A stretch of DNA of 64,000 nt from contig CALWOA010000002.1 in assembly GCA_944382965.1 (NCBI GenBank), forward strand, positions 1 to 64,000, in the 5' to 3' direction. Made by a program: the position numbers and the translations under genes. The notes beneath the pieces were generated by a model, which was given only the letters and a program-made list of their open reading frames with translations, searched no databases and had not been told where the DNA came from. Positions 41,415 through 50,657 of the stretch are shown one piece after another (positions within the stretch are counted from its first letter, which is position 1; each line of letters opens with the position of its first letter). Origin of the DNA: an uncultured Oscillospiraceae bacterium. GTDB lineage: Bacteria; Bacillota; Clostridia; Oscillospirales; Oscillospiraceae.

Positions 41415-44400
41415 TTACTCCTTTTTCTTATGAATAATCAGCAGTCCCAGACAGCAGATGGCTGAGATCATGCTGAGAACTCTGAGAACCAGCCCGGTGC
41501 TGGCCCCGGTGTCGGGCATGGTGAAGGTACGGGCGTTGGTGACGCGAACCGTGATGGAAAGATCGTCAGCAGGCAGTTCCCCCTCATAGGCGGCTTTTTC
41601 CAGCAGCTTATACCCATCCGGGGCTTTGGTTTCCGTCAGGCGGTACTGTAGGCCCGGATAGAGATTGCCCCATTCCAGAATGCCGTCTGCATCAGTGGTC
41701 AGGCTCCCGTCCGTTACATCGGGATTAGAGCAGCCACCCCGGACGATGGTTTCGGAGTATGTCACGGGATACCACAGGGAACCCTCCGCGCTCCATTCCA
41801 GCCGGAAGGTGGCTCCCGCCAGAGGACTGCCGGTAATGTCGATCTTCTCCACAGTAACCTTGCCAGTGCGCAGCGCATTGACAAAAGCTACCTCGGCTAT
41901 TTCACCCTGGGTGATGGTGACGGTCTGGGGGTTATCGCCCTTGCACTCATACAGGCTGTTCTCTGGCAGAAGTTCTTCTACCGTGTACTGTCCGGGCAGC
42001 AGATTCCCGGTCAGGATAATGCCGTCCTCGTCGGTGGCAAAGGGAGAACCATCCAGAACCTTTCCTTCGGCGTCCGTGATCTTGAACTGCCAGCCCTCAA
42101 CGCTGCCGTCACCCTCCACGGTCTTTGTGACCTTCAACTTGCCGTACTGGACATTGGTGAAGGTGATGGACACATCCTCATGGGACTTGATTTCAAATTT
42201 CTGGACGGTTTCATCCACCATCCAGTATTCATCCTCGAACCGCCCATACTCGTCACCAGTTTCCTTTGCCCAATAGGTTCCGGGGTCAAGGTAGTAACCA
42301 GCCTTGCCGTCTGCATTGGTAATAAGGGTGCCGACCTTCTGGGTGCAGGCTTCATCTGTATAGACTGTGATGTGCCAGCCCTCCACCGATTCGTCGGTAT
42401 TGGTCTTTTTATAGAACCAGACCAGACCCTGTTCCTTGTTGAGCCATGTGTCCACGGTGGTTTCACCGGCTTTCACGGTCACATCATGGAAACCCAGCTC
42501 TGTGAGCCAATAATTGTCCTCCGTGGGCAGCTCCACAACCGTGTACCGTCCCAACGGCAGATTGTCTGTGCAGGCATAGCCATTGTCATCTGTGGTGAAG
42601 TCTCCGTAGGAGTTTCCATCGGAATCTTTCACCCGAAATGTCCAGCCGCCAAGCTGATTGCCGGTGTTGGTGGTTTTCCTGAACTCAATGCGTCCGTAAT
42701 GGGTGTTGGTGAAGGTGACTTCTGCGGTCTTGCCAACGGATACTGTGACAGACCTCACAGCGGTATCAAATTCCCAATAAGGATCGTCCGTGGGAATCTC
42801 TTTCCCAAAATAGGTTCCCTTCTGCAAGCCAGAAACCGTTACCGTGCCATCTGCCCCGGTGGTGAAGGGGGAGCCAGCCACGGCGTTGGTGCAGTCAGCG
42901 TCCGTATACAGCCCAATCTGCCAGCCACTCAGGTTTGCACCTGTGTTCGTGGACTTAATCAGCTTCACGCTGCCAGTGTTCAGCTTGTTTGTGAAACTGA
43001 CAGATGCCGTGGCACCTGCGGTCACAGTCACCGCCTGCGGGTTAGTGCTGGAGCAGTAGTACAGAGCATTGATAGCAATGTCCGTATGTCCCAGTTCCTT
43101 GATATAGTAAGTGCCGGGGGTAAGCCCAGTGACGGAGATTTTGCCGCTGGCGTTGGTGCTGTGCGGCCCGGAAACCAGGGTGGTGCAGGCAGAATTGGAG
43201 TAAAACCCGAACTGCCAGCCGGAGAGATTCTGCCCGTCCTCTGTGGTTTTGGTCAGGCTGATGCCGCCTGTATTCAATTTGTTTGTGAAGCTGACTGTGG
43301 TTGTGGAACCGGCAGTTACGGTCACTTTTCGCGGATTGGTGCTGGAACAATAGTACATTGCATTGATGGTACTGTCGTTGTGCCCCAGCTCTTTCACATA
43401 GTAAGTGCCAGCGGTCAGCCCGGTAATGGAAATCTTGCCGCTACTGTTGGTGGTGTAAGGACCCGCCGCAAGGCTGGTGCAGGCAGAATTGGTGTACACG
43501 CCAAACCGCCAGCCGGAAAGATTCTGCCCGTCCTCTGTGGTCTTGGTCAGGCTGATGGTTCCCGGATCAGGGGCTTTCAGCTTGAAATAGGCATTGAGAC
43601 TGCCGCTGGAAGCGCTGGCAAGGGATACCGTCGTCTGATAGCTGGAACCTGACATATACCACAGGTTATAGGTGGAGCTGGAAGCAGAGGGCAGATACCG
43701 GGTGGCCTTGTACACAGTGGAGGAAGAAATCGTCCCGGTCTGGGTAATATACAGGGTACTGCCGCTTTTGTAGAACTCCGCTCCATTTCCGTCTGTGAAA
43801 GAGAAGTTGGACAGAACGCCGTTGCTGTCATAGACGCTGGTTTCTTCTCCCGTCAGGCTGATGGTAGGCGCGCTGCTACTGGATGCGGAAGTAAAGCTGG
43901 GAATCTTCTTTGCTGCCTGGATTGCATCCACAAGCGCATTGTAGTTGGGAGCGAAATACGGAACACTTGCAGCTCCGGCATTGTAGAAAATATCGCCGGA
44001 GGTGCCGCACTCGTTCGTGGAATTGCTCTCAAATGTGGTGGGATTCCGCAGGCCGCAGACGATCTCGTAAATGAGGAACTGAGTTGCGATTCTCAGCGGC
44101 ACATTGGGATTATTGTCCTTTTTCGTGGTGGTCACGCTGATAGAGTGGTTCCACATCTGATCGCTGTAAAGCAGGATCAGGCCAATGGCTTCCCTTCGAG
44201 CGGCGGGCAGAGCGTACCACACACTGCTGCCGGTGGTGCTGCCGCTGCCGTCCAGCGTCACATCCCGGTCAACGGAGTTGCCGGAGGTGCTGGCTGCATA
44301 GCTGCGCCAAGGCTCAATGCAGTACAGCGGATTGTCGGGATAGGGCACACCGCCATACCGGGCAAAGTGCCAACCAAGGTTTTTGATGTATGCTGTCCGA

Positions 44401-44834
44401 GTAGTGCCGGAGCCATTGGGTTTGTAGGCGCAGGCTACCTGTGAGTTGAGGACGGTTGTGTAGTTTCCGTTATCAGCAAAGTCAAACAGCATAATGCTTT
44501 TCTGGGTGCTGCCAATCGCCCAAGTGGATGTGCCGTTGGGCATTGCTTCCATAATACCGGGACCGTCCTGGGGGACATCCTCAGAAGGCGGTTCCGTGCT
44601 TTCAGCATCAGGAATGGATTCTTCCGGCGGGGAATCCTCCGCAGGCGGTTCCTCTGGGGCAGGTTCTTCCGTTGGCGTGGTGTCCTCCGTGGTGGGGGGA
44701 GCTGTTTCTTCTGTCACATCTGTCGGTATATCCGTTCCCGGCGTGTCCGCTTCCGCAGCAGACACACCGGGGATCAGGCCAAAACACAGCACCAGCACCA
44801 ACAGGAGGGAAATGATTCTCCGAAGGTGATTCAT
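41415..44834 (-). CDS. thioester-domain Cna-B adhesin (probable pilus tip)
   Basis: An 1139-aa surface protein. Signal peptide residues 1-27, then a Pro/Glu/Thr-rich stalk to about 95. Residues about 110-320 look like a thioester domain: Cys172 in YCIEP and Gln252 in ATQFLIYEI fit the Cys-Gln bond pattern. From 425, seven SpaA/Cna-B repeats follow, each with a GxxxLxKTT-like start; the first two are nearly identical (SLTKTTEDGQNLSGW). The protein ends in MPDTGAS, a hydrophobic helix and KKK for sortase anchoring. It lies in front of the pilin and sortase genes, suggesting a tip adhesin that may bind covalently to a surface amine. Confidence 0.87.
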   Translation of the reverse strand: MNHLRRIISLLLVLVLCFGLIPGVSAAEADTPGTDIPTDVTEETAPPTTEDTTPTEEPAPEEPPAEDSPPEESIPDAESTEPPSEDVPQDGPGIMEAMPNGTSTWAIGSTQKSIMLFDFADNGNYTTVLNSQVACAYKPNGSGTTRTAYIKNLGWHFARYGGVPYPDNPLYCIEPWRSYAASTSGNSVDRDVTLDGSGSTTGSSVWYALPAARREAIGLILLYSDQMWNHSISVTTTKKDNNPNVPLRIATQFLIYEIVCGLRNPTTFESNSTNECGTSGDIFYNAGAASVPYFAPNYNALVDAIQAAKKIPSFTSASSSSAPTISLTGEETSVYDSNGVLSNFSFTDGNGAEFYKSGSTLYITQTGTISSSTVYKATRYLPSASSSTYNLWYMSGSSYQTTVSLASASSGSLNAYFKLKAPDPGTISLTKTTEDGQNLSGWRFGVYTNSACTSLAAGPYTTNSSGKISITGLTAGTYYVKELGHNDSTINAMYYCSSTNPRKVTVTAGSTTTVSFTNKLNTGGISLTKTTEDGQNLSGWQFGFYSNSACTTLVSGPHSTNASGKISVTGLTPGTYYIKELGHTDIAINALYYCSSTNPQAVTVTAGATASVSFTNKLNTGSVKLIKSTNTGANLSGWQIGLYTDADCTNAVAGSPFTTGADGTVTVSGLQKGTYFGKEIPTDDPYWEFDTAVRSVTVSVGKTAEVTFTNTHYGRIEFRKTTNTGNQLGGWTFRVKDSDGNSYGDFTTDDNGYACTDNLPLGRYTVVELPTEDNYWLTELGFHDVTVKAGETTVDTWLNKEQGLVWFYKKTNTDESVEGWHITVYTDEACTQKVGTLITNADGKAGYYLDPGTYWAKETGDEYGRFEDEYWMVDETVQKFEIKSHEDVSITFTNVQYGKLKVTKTVEGDGSVEGWQFKITDAEGKVLDGSPFATDEDGIILTGNLLPGQYTVEELLPENSLYECKGDNPQTVTITQGEIAEVAFVNALRTGKVTVEKIDITGSPLAGATFRLEWSAEGSLWYPVTYSETIVRGGCSNPDVTDGSLTTDADGILEWGNLYPGLQYRLTETKAPDGYKLLEKAAYEGELPADDLSITVRVTNARTFTMPDTGASTGLVLRVLSMISAICCLGLLIIHKKKE

Positions 44835-44859
44835 GGGTTAGCTCCTTTCTTTTGAATGG

Positions 44860-44889
44860 AAAAGCGTCTGCCCAGGGCAGGCAGACGCT
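44860..44889 (-). terminator. terminator behind Maff2
   Basis: AGCGTCTGCC pairs with GGCAGACGCT, with TTTT following on the minus strand. It separates the core transfer gene Maff2 from the pilus cargo. Confidence 0.8.
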
Positions 44890-44903
44890 GGGGATATTCC
44901 GGC

Positions 44904-45122
44904 TTACACCGTGATGAGGGTTGCCAGCTGGGGGATCAGCACCAGACCGATGATGGCGATGCCCGCGCCAGCCATGAGCTGCTTCACGCCCTGGCTCTTG
45001 GCACCGGGGTTATCGTTGCCGTAGCCTTCCAGCAGATTGATGCCGCCCCACGCGCAGACGCCGCCGCCCAGAGCAACCACCAGCGTACCCAGAATATCGA
45101 TTGCAGAATTGAAAAATGCCAT
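44904..45122 (-). CDS. Maff2 family small membrane protein
   Basis: A 72-aa protein opening MAFFNSAIDILGTLVVALGGG with two membrane helices, the second being QLMAGAGIAIIGLVLIPQLA. This is the standard Maff2 product of Clostridia elements, in size and topology like a VirB2-type pilin or channel subunit. GGAGG lies 9 nt before the ATG. It follows virD4 directly. Confidence 0.88.
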   Translation of the reverse strand: MAFFNSAIDILGTLVVALGGGVCAWGGINLLEGYGNDNPGAKSQGVKQLMAGAGIAIIGLVLIPQLATLITV

Positions 45123-45210
45123 ATAAGTGTACCTCCAAAATTTTTGAAAAGATTTTAGAAGGGACACTTCACGCTTGACTTCTCTGAACCTTTCTATAGA
45201 TTCTGCCCGG

Positions 45211-46253
45211 TCAGGCAGTTGTGCCGGACGGATTTGCTTCATACACCTCGCAGACTTCGTCCGGTTTCAGTCGGAGGCGGTGGGACAGGAAACGCTCTAT
45301 GTCCAATTCGTTTCGCTTGTCAAAGTCGGATGTGAACTTATAGTTGGGGTGCTTGGTGATATCGTATTTGTTGGACAGAAACGGGCGGACGCCCCGAAGC
45401 TGCAAAACGCACTTCCCGCCGTCCATGACAGCCAGCTCGTCCTGGCTCATAAGCTCCTTGCCCAGTTTCTGATAGTTGAGGGAATGGGAAACCTCCCGCC
45501 CACGGCTCTCTCCCGTGTTGAAGGTATCGATTGTTTCTTTCCCCAGCGCGGCGGACAGCTCCTTCAGGGTGGTCGGCTCCTTGCCGCCCAGGAAAATGGA
45601 GGTATCCATATTGCCGATGATGGTGTCGGCGTTGTCCTTATAGATTGCCTTGAGCTGGGACTGGGCTTGCAGCACCAGACAGCAGGAAATCTCACGGGAG
45701 CGGATGGTTGCCACCAGCTTTTCAAGCCTTGGAATCTGACCGATGTTTGCCGCCTCATCAATGAGACAGCGGACATGAACAGGAAGCCTGCCGCCGTACA
45801 CATCGTCCGCCTTTTCACACAGCAAATTGAACAGCTGAGTGTAGCAAAGGGAAATGAGGAAATTGAAGGTATCGTCGGTGTCCGACATGATGATGAACAG
45901 GGCGGTCTTGCGATCTCCCAGGGTGTCCAGCTCCAGCTCGTCATAGGCGGTCAGATCACGCAGCTCCTGAATATCGAAGGGAGCCAGCCGCGCGCCGCAG
46001 CTAATCAGAATCGACTTAGCTGTTTTGCCGGCGGCTAATTTGTATTTCTTATACTGCCGGACAGCGAAGTGCTGGGGCTTTTCCTTTTCCAGCTCCGCGA
46101 ACATCATATCAACCGGATTCTGAAATTCCTCGTCATCCTCCCGAACCTCCATTGCGTTGATGAACTCAATGAGGGTGGAGAAGTTCTGCTCCTCCACCGG
46201 GGCTTCATAGTGGATGTAGCCAATGAGCGCCGTGTACAGCAGGGTTTCTGCCT
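45211..46253 (-). CDS. virD4: VirD4 coupling ATPase, exon 2
   Basis: The 3' exon of 1043 nt. Joined to exon 1 it reads WVKAETLLYTALIGYIHY and continues with PVEEQNFSTLIEFINAMEV. The Walker B-like CLIDEAANIGQIPR and LQAQSQLKAIYKDNADTI are coupling-protein motifs. Exon lengths 742 + 1043 = 1785 nt, exactly 595 codons including stop, giving 594 aa, the usual size. The open frame alone begins inside the exon at residues MEEQNF, but this is not a real start. Confidence 0.92.
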
Positions 46254-48995
46254 ATAGTGATAGGTAATCCTTTGAAGTTATCGCCGGATTTTCCCCCACT
46301 TCACACCGGACGTGCGACTTTCACCGCATCCGGCGTTCCATCGATTGTTTTCACAAGCATTTAATCAATCTCCAAATGAAATACTATTATTCTATTGCGG
46401 ACAAACCAGCCCGCTCACGCAGACTGCTCACTTTTAACTTCAGTTCCTTTGTTGTTTTGAGAGTATCAGCTATCGCTTTCAGCTCATTCATCGGGCGTCT
46501 TTGCAGAAGCGGAAAGAATCTCCTGTGGAACAAAATCATGTTTTGATAGCGTTCCCTGCCGCCAAATTCTGCCGGAGTTTTCAGCCAGCATACGATGTCA
46601 GCCGCATTTTCAAAGAGTTCTCCACTTAGCGCACATTTTCCACGTTGAGCAGAGAATAATGAAATCCTGCTGTCTGTGAGTTCTGTGCTTCGACCCATAG
46701 ACGGTTGATTTCTCAAACCCGCCAGAACAAATGAGTTCAGGCTTAGGTTTGTGTGTATCAATGCCCGTCCATCGGCCGTATAACTGCATACCGCTGTTTT
46801 CTTTGCCATCGGTATCTTGTTCTTGATATATGCGATAGGGTAGATAGGTTGGTCGATTCCTGATACATACCGTACCATTGCCGACTTACCGAACCGCTCC
46901 TTTTCGCTCTCGGTCATTGCACCGCCTTCTCGAACAAGTTTGCACCCGGTTTCTGTATTGAGCCGGTTAGTTAAAACTGTCATGACCTGCCTGTGGATTT
47001 TTCTGCAATCAATACTGACACAGGTAGCAAGCTGAAAATAATTCTGTATTCCCAGAACCATTGAATTGAACAGCCTTATCTCGTCTAAAGGTCTTTTTCC
47101 TTTGGACGGTCTGGCAATCCGCTTCGCTTGTTCCACCAGCTTTTGCTTTTCCAGTTCCAACTTTTTGTCACAGATATGAGATTGCACAGCGTACCTACCG
47201 CTTTTTGGTCTGACCCGTATCTTGAATCCGAGAAACTCTGAATAGCGTTTTCTGACATTGACTATCCTTGTTTTCTCCGGCGATACTTCAAGCCTTAGCC
47301 TCTCAGTTATCCACGCTGTTACAGCTTCTTTTGTTCTCAAAGCGTCCTCTTTATTCCGACAGAAGATTCTGAAATCATCTGCATATCTCACGATGTACAT
47401 TTCTTTCAGTCCCGTTTTCCTCATTTTGAGAAATGCCTTGCTCCGGTCAAAAGTAATCGAGTTTCTGATTTTCCTCTCATACCCGTATTCCTTTACAAGA
47501 GGGTGGTTCTGCCATTGGCTCTCTACCCAGTTATCCAGTTCATTCAGCACGATATTCGCAAGTAGCGGTGAAATGATACCACCTTGCGGTGTGCCTTTGT
47601 CTGGAATGAGGGTAGTGCCATCTGGCATTCTAATCGGTGCTTTCAGAATCCGCTTGATAATAAAAATCAACTGTTTGTCGTGTATTCCCAAAGCCCATAT
47701 CTGCCGCACCAGCTTACTGTGATTTACATTATCGAAAAAGCCCTTTATATCAAACTCAATCACATAATGCAGATTCATTCGCTGGAGCATGGTATAGGTT
47801 CTCTGCATGGCGTGTTCTACGGAGCGGTTCGGGCGAAAGCCGTAGCTATTGTCGCTGAATTTCGCTTCGCAGATAGGCTCCATGACCTGCTTGATACATT
47901 GCTGTACCAGCCTGTCCCAGATACAAGGAATACCCAACGGGCGGGTCTTGCCGTTTGGCTTCGGAATGTCTTTACGCCTGACCGGTTTTGGTCGGTATCC
48001 GTGATGACTTCCTGTGACAATAAACCTCACTTTCTCCACAACTGTTTCGGGCGGTAAACACCCGATGTCACTGATGTTTCTGTTGTCTGTTCCTGCTGTG
48101 TAGCTTCCTCCGTTTGCTTTGATGTTCCGATATGCCAGAAGAATGTTATCCCGGCTTAGGATTATATCCATAAGGTCGGTAAAGTTGTCTCCGTCCAGAC
48201 TTCGGCGATAGAGTTCGTCAAAAACTGGCTGCATACCGTAATACTCGGCGTGCCGTAAATCGTCTACACATAGATTTTTGCTTTTCTTTGGCATAAGGCA
48301 TCACCTCCTTTTACGAAAGTGACCCTTTTGGTCTTACTCGAATCCTTATGTTGGATTGAATAATGCCTGTTTATCTCAACCGACTTGTGGCCATTCCTCC
48401 GTAGCTCACATAACGCAAGCACATCATAGGTTCGACCACTGCTTTTCAGCAGCAGTTCGTCTGCTTATTGTTCTTCGTCAGATTATTCCTTGCGGAATCT
48501 GCTGCCTTTCCTCGTTCCGATAGTTCTATCTGTACATACATACCCTTAGGTTCCTGCTATAGACCTGTCGGCTTGCCTGTGCCTGTAACACAGCATGGTC
48601 GTTCGTAGGGCAAATTTCTACTGAACCACACCGACTGCGCTTTAACGCACCCACGCATTTCTGCGTGGTCTTCTTTTAGACCTGTACATTCGCAGGTTCG
48701 TCAGTCCGCCCGCCAAAGCGAACATTCTAACCATAGGTATCTTATAGACCCTCGGCCTATAGGTAACACAGTCTGCCGCCAGACCGCTTTCGACCACTTT
48801 TGGCAGTGGTTACGGTTACTCTCAGCCTTTGTCATGGGGCTTCGTACAAAAGCCATTACAGCTAATGCACGCCCATCAAGGGTAGGCGTTTCAGGGCGTT
48901 ACCCCGTCATTCCACCTATCAAACTATCAGTTCTCCGAACAACGGAAAACCGTTGCCCGTGCGCAGACTTTTTACCGCCTGCGAACGAGTCGCAC
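46254..48995 (-). mobile_element. group II intron inserted in virD4
   Basis: A 2742-bp intron. The 5' end is GTGCGAC (consensus GUGYG) at 48995 and the 3' end is CTAT at 46254 (consensus AY). Near the 3' end the minus strand carries a domain V helix with CCGGATGCGG-TGAAAG-TCGCACGTCCGG. A reverse transcriptase is encoded at 46387-48294, and about 700 nt of noncoding domains I-IV precede it (48295-48995). It is in the same orientation as its host gene, so RNA splicing can restore virD4. Confidence 0.93.
46387..48294 (-). CDS. ltrA: group II intron reverse transcriptase/maturase
   Basis: A 635-aa intron-encoded protein. RT blocks include RPLGIPCIWDRLVQQ (118-132), NSYGFRPNRSVEHA (149-162), GTPQGGIISPLLANI (234-248) and the catalytic YADD at 304-307. 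A maturase X domain follows (FNSMVLGIQNYFQLAT). The C-terminus (SAQRGKCALSGELFENAADI, later GGRERYQNMILFH) corresponds to an HNH endonuclease, but the usual paired His and final His are not obvious, so nuclease activity is doubtful. It promotes folding, splicing and retromobility of the intron. Confidence 0.93.
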   Translation of the reverse strand: MPKKSKNLCVDDLRHAEYYGMQPVFDELYRRSLDGDNFTDLMDIILSRDNILLAYRNIKANGGSYTAGTDNRNISDIGCLPPETVVEKVRFIVTGSHHGYRPKPVRRKDIPKPNGKTRPLGIPCIWDRLVQQCIKQVMEPICEAKFSDNSYGFRPNRSVEHAMQRTYTMLQRMNLHYVIEFDIKGFFDNVNHSKLVRQIWALGIHDKQLIFIIKRILKAPIRMPDGTTLIPDKGTPQGGIISPLLANIVLNELDNWVESQWQNHPLVKEYGYERKIRNSITFDRSKAFLKMRKTGLKEMYIVRYADDFRIFCRNKEDALRTKEAVTAWITERLRLEVSPEKTRIVNVRKRYSEFLGFKIRVRPKSGRYAVQSHICDKKLELEKQKLVEQAKRIARPSKGKRPLDEIRLFNSMVLGIQNYFQLATCVSIDCRKIHRQVMTVLTNRLNTETGCKLVREGGAMTESEKERFGKSAMVRYVSGIDQPIYPIAYIKNKIPMAKKTAVCSYTADGRALIHTNLSLNSFVLAGLRNQPSMGRSTELTDSRISLFSAQRGKCALSGELFENAADIVCWLKTPAEFGGRERYQNMILFHRRFFPLLQRRPMNELKAIADTLKTTKELKLKVSSLRERAGLSAIE

Positions 48996-49737
48996 TGACC
49001 CAGAAATCATCCCCGGCTTTGCCCTCGCCCTTGGTGTTGGCGATCAGCGCTGTCACCACTTTCAAAATGTCCTTTTCACTGTGGATGTAGGCGAAGGGGT
49101 TGTAGTGCATGGACTTTTTGAAGTTGATGGTGTTCAAGATTTTCAGCCGGTAGCCGAAATGCAGAAGCATTTTTCCACATTCGTTGACGATGCCGCCTTT
49201 TGGATCAGTAACCACGAAGCTGACCGGGTACTTTTTGGAAGTACACTGCATCAGATTGGGTTTCAACCAAAACCGGGTCTTGCCGGAGCCGGAGCCGCCG
49301 ATGATAAGGACATTCTTATTTCTGGCAGTTTTGGGGTCTGCAGGACGGTTGTTCATAGTCAGGCTCTCCGTCTGGGTGAGGATGATGTTGTTTTCAAACA
49401 CCGGGTCAACATAGGGGCGGATGTCCTTTGCTGTACCCCACCGGGCAGAGCCGTATTCCATGTTCTTGCGGAACTTTTTGGCGTTTTTGCCCTTCACATA
49501 GACCCCCAACTTCATAGCGGCGGCAATGGCAATGCCAACGCAGAGATCTGCGGGGTGGAAGCTGGGCAGCGGAACCGAAAAGGCGGCGGACAGCCCCTCC
49601 ATGAAGTGCAGGAACTTTCCGGCGAAATCAGCACCTGGAGCCAACCGTGCAGCCTGCCCCAGTTTAGTGCAGAACAGAGCGATGAACACATAGGGCAGGT
49701 TCGGCAGCAGGACTTTCTTCCAGTTTACCTGCTTCAT
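48996..49737 (-). CDS. virD4: VirD4 coupling ATPase, exon 1
   Basis: The 5' exon of 742 nt, beginning at an ATG that overlaps the pcfB stop. Two membrane helices lie near residues 12-27 and 64-80. The Walker A motif GGSGSGKT is at residues 147-154, and EYGSARWGTAKDI is a family hallmark. The exon stops after GDDFWV; beyond it the frame reads intron RNA. VirD4 couples the relaxosome and other substrates to the transfer channel. Without splicing only a 272-aa truncated product lacking Walker B would be made. Confidence 0.93.
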
Positions 49738-50195
49738 CGTTCCAGCTCCTTTTTCTTCGTCCGATCCACCACGGCGGACTGGATCAGCGCCTTGAACTGT
49801 TCCAGCTTGGCAAGGACAGAGGGGCGGGACTTCTTATTCACGATCTGCTCCGTATACTCCTTGAAAGCGGCTGTCATGGCATCGGCATCCTGACCTTTGA
49901 AGAAAATCAGGTAACGATCCTGTCCCTTCGCCTTGAAGGGGGCAAAATCAATGCCATACTTCCGGGCAATCCGGTTGAAGGAACCGATATTCTGGTCTGT
50001 GACCTCCACGCTCTGCAGGCCCCGATTCTGGGCGGCGAGCTTTTTAACGGTCATTTTCCCGTGGGGCTGCCTGGCCTGATGACGGGTTTTCATCTGGGCA
50101 AGAAATTTGCTGAGCGCTTTGCGCAGCTCCTGCTCTGTCAGCTTGGTGCAGTTGACGATCAGAGTGACGACTTTTTGCTCCACTTCTTCCTGCAT
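49734..50195 (-). CDS. pcfB: PcfB family protein (DUF3801)
   Basis: A 153-aa soluble protein placed just before virD4 and overlapping it by an ATGA. NIGSFNRIARKYGIDFAPFK and RYLIFFKGQDADAMTAAFKE are the DUF3801 core. PcfB proteins act with the PcfC/VirD4 coupling protein in substrate recruitment. The C-terminus carries SRPSVLAKLEQF, the same motif as in the helicase-methyltransferase and ArdC-like proteins. Start behind AAAGGAG. Confidence 0.88.
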   Translation of the reverse strand: MQEEVEQKVVTLIVNCTKLTEQELRKALSKFLAQMKTRHQARQPHGKMTVKKLAAQNRGLQSVEVTDQNIGSFNRIARKYGIDFAPFKAKGQDRYLIFFKGQDADAMTAAFKEYTEQIVNKKSRPSVLAKLEQFKALIQSAVVDRTKKKELER

Positions 50196-50299
50196 GAAAA
50201 ATCACGCTCCTTTCCACGAAATTGCAGGGAGAAGGTAATCCCTGCTAGGGCGGAACCACCAGACGGTGCAGCAGAATTTTCAGATTCATGGAACCTCCT

Positions 50300-50611
50300 T
50301 TACCGAAGCTGGTCTTTATGGTCGTAGATCAGATTTCCCCGAAGGACCCTGGCATGGGACAGAATCTGGATGTTCCCGTACTTTTCATTCTCCAATGCTT
50401 TCTGATAGCCCTTTTCGGAGAGGAACAGGCGCATCCTGTCGCCCTTATCACCCACCGGGGAATCGTGGGTCAGAACATGGAAGATAATCATGTGCCGGGT
50501 CTTTTCGTCAAACCGTGCCAAGTCCATGTAGTCATGCCCCTTGTAATTCTGGGCACTGGCCTGAATCCGGGCTTCCTCCATCCGCTGGGCAATGGTTTTT
50601 CCGTTACTCAC
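50300..50611 (-). CDS. small element protein (DUF5720-like)
   Basis: A 103-aa protein read from a GTG at 50611 behind AAAGGAG. The core DLARFDEKTRHMIIFHVL and DRMRLFLSEKGYQKAL resembles the 87-aa protein at 52270-52533, so the two are paralogues. I believe this is the DUF5720 type, but am not certain. Function unknown. Confidence 0.7.
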   Translation of the reverse strand: MSNGKTIAQRMEEARIQASAQNYKGHDYMDLARFDEKTRHMIIFHVLTHDSPVGDKGDRMRLFLSEKGYQKALENEKYGNIQILSHARVLRGNLIYDHKDQLR

Positions 50612-50657
50612 AATGCTTTTCTCCTTTCTCCCATCGCTCGGGCATGAAAAAAGCGGT

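Noticed and set aside
42500-43600. CRISPR-like or tandem DNA repeat
   Set aside because: The repetition is protein-level Cna-B domain duplication inside the adhesin; there are no short direct repeats with spacers.
45211-49737. virD4 as two broken pseudogene halves
   Set aside because: Joining at the intron boundaries restores the frame exactly, so it is an intron-split gene rather than a decayed one.
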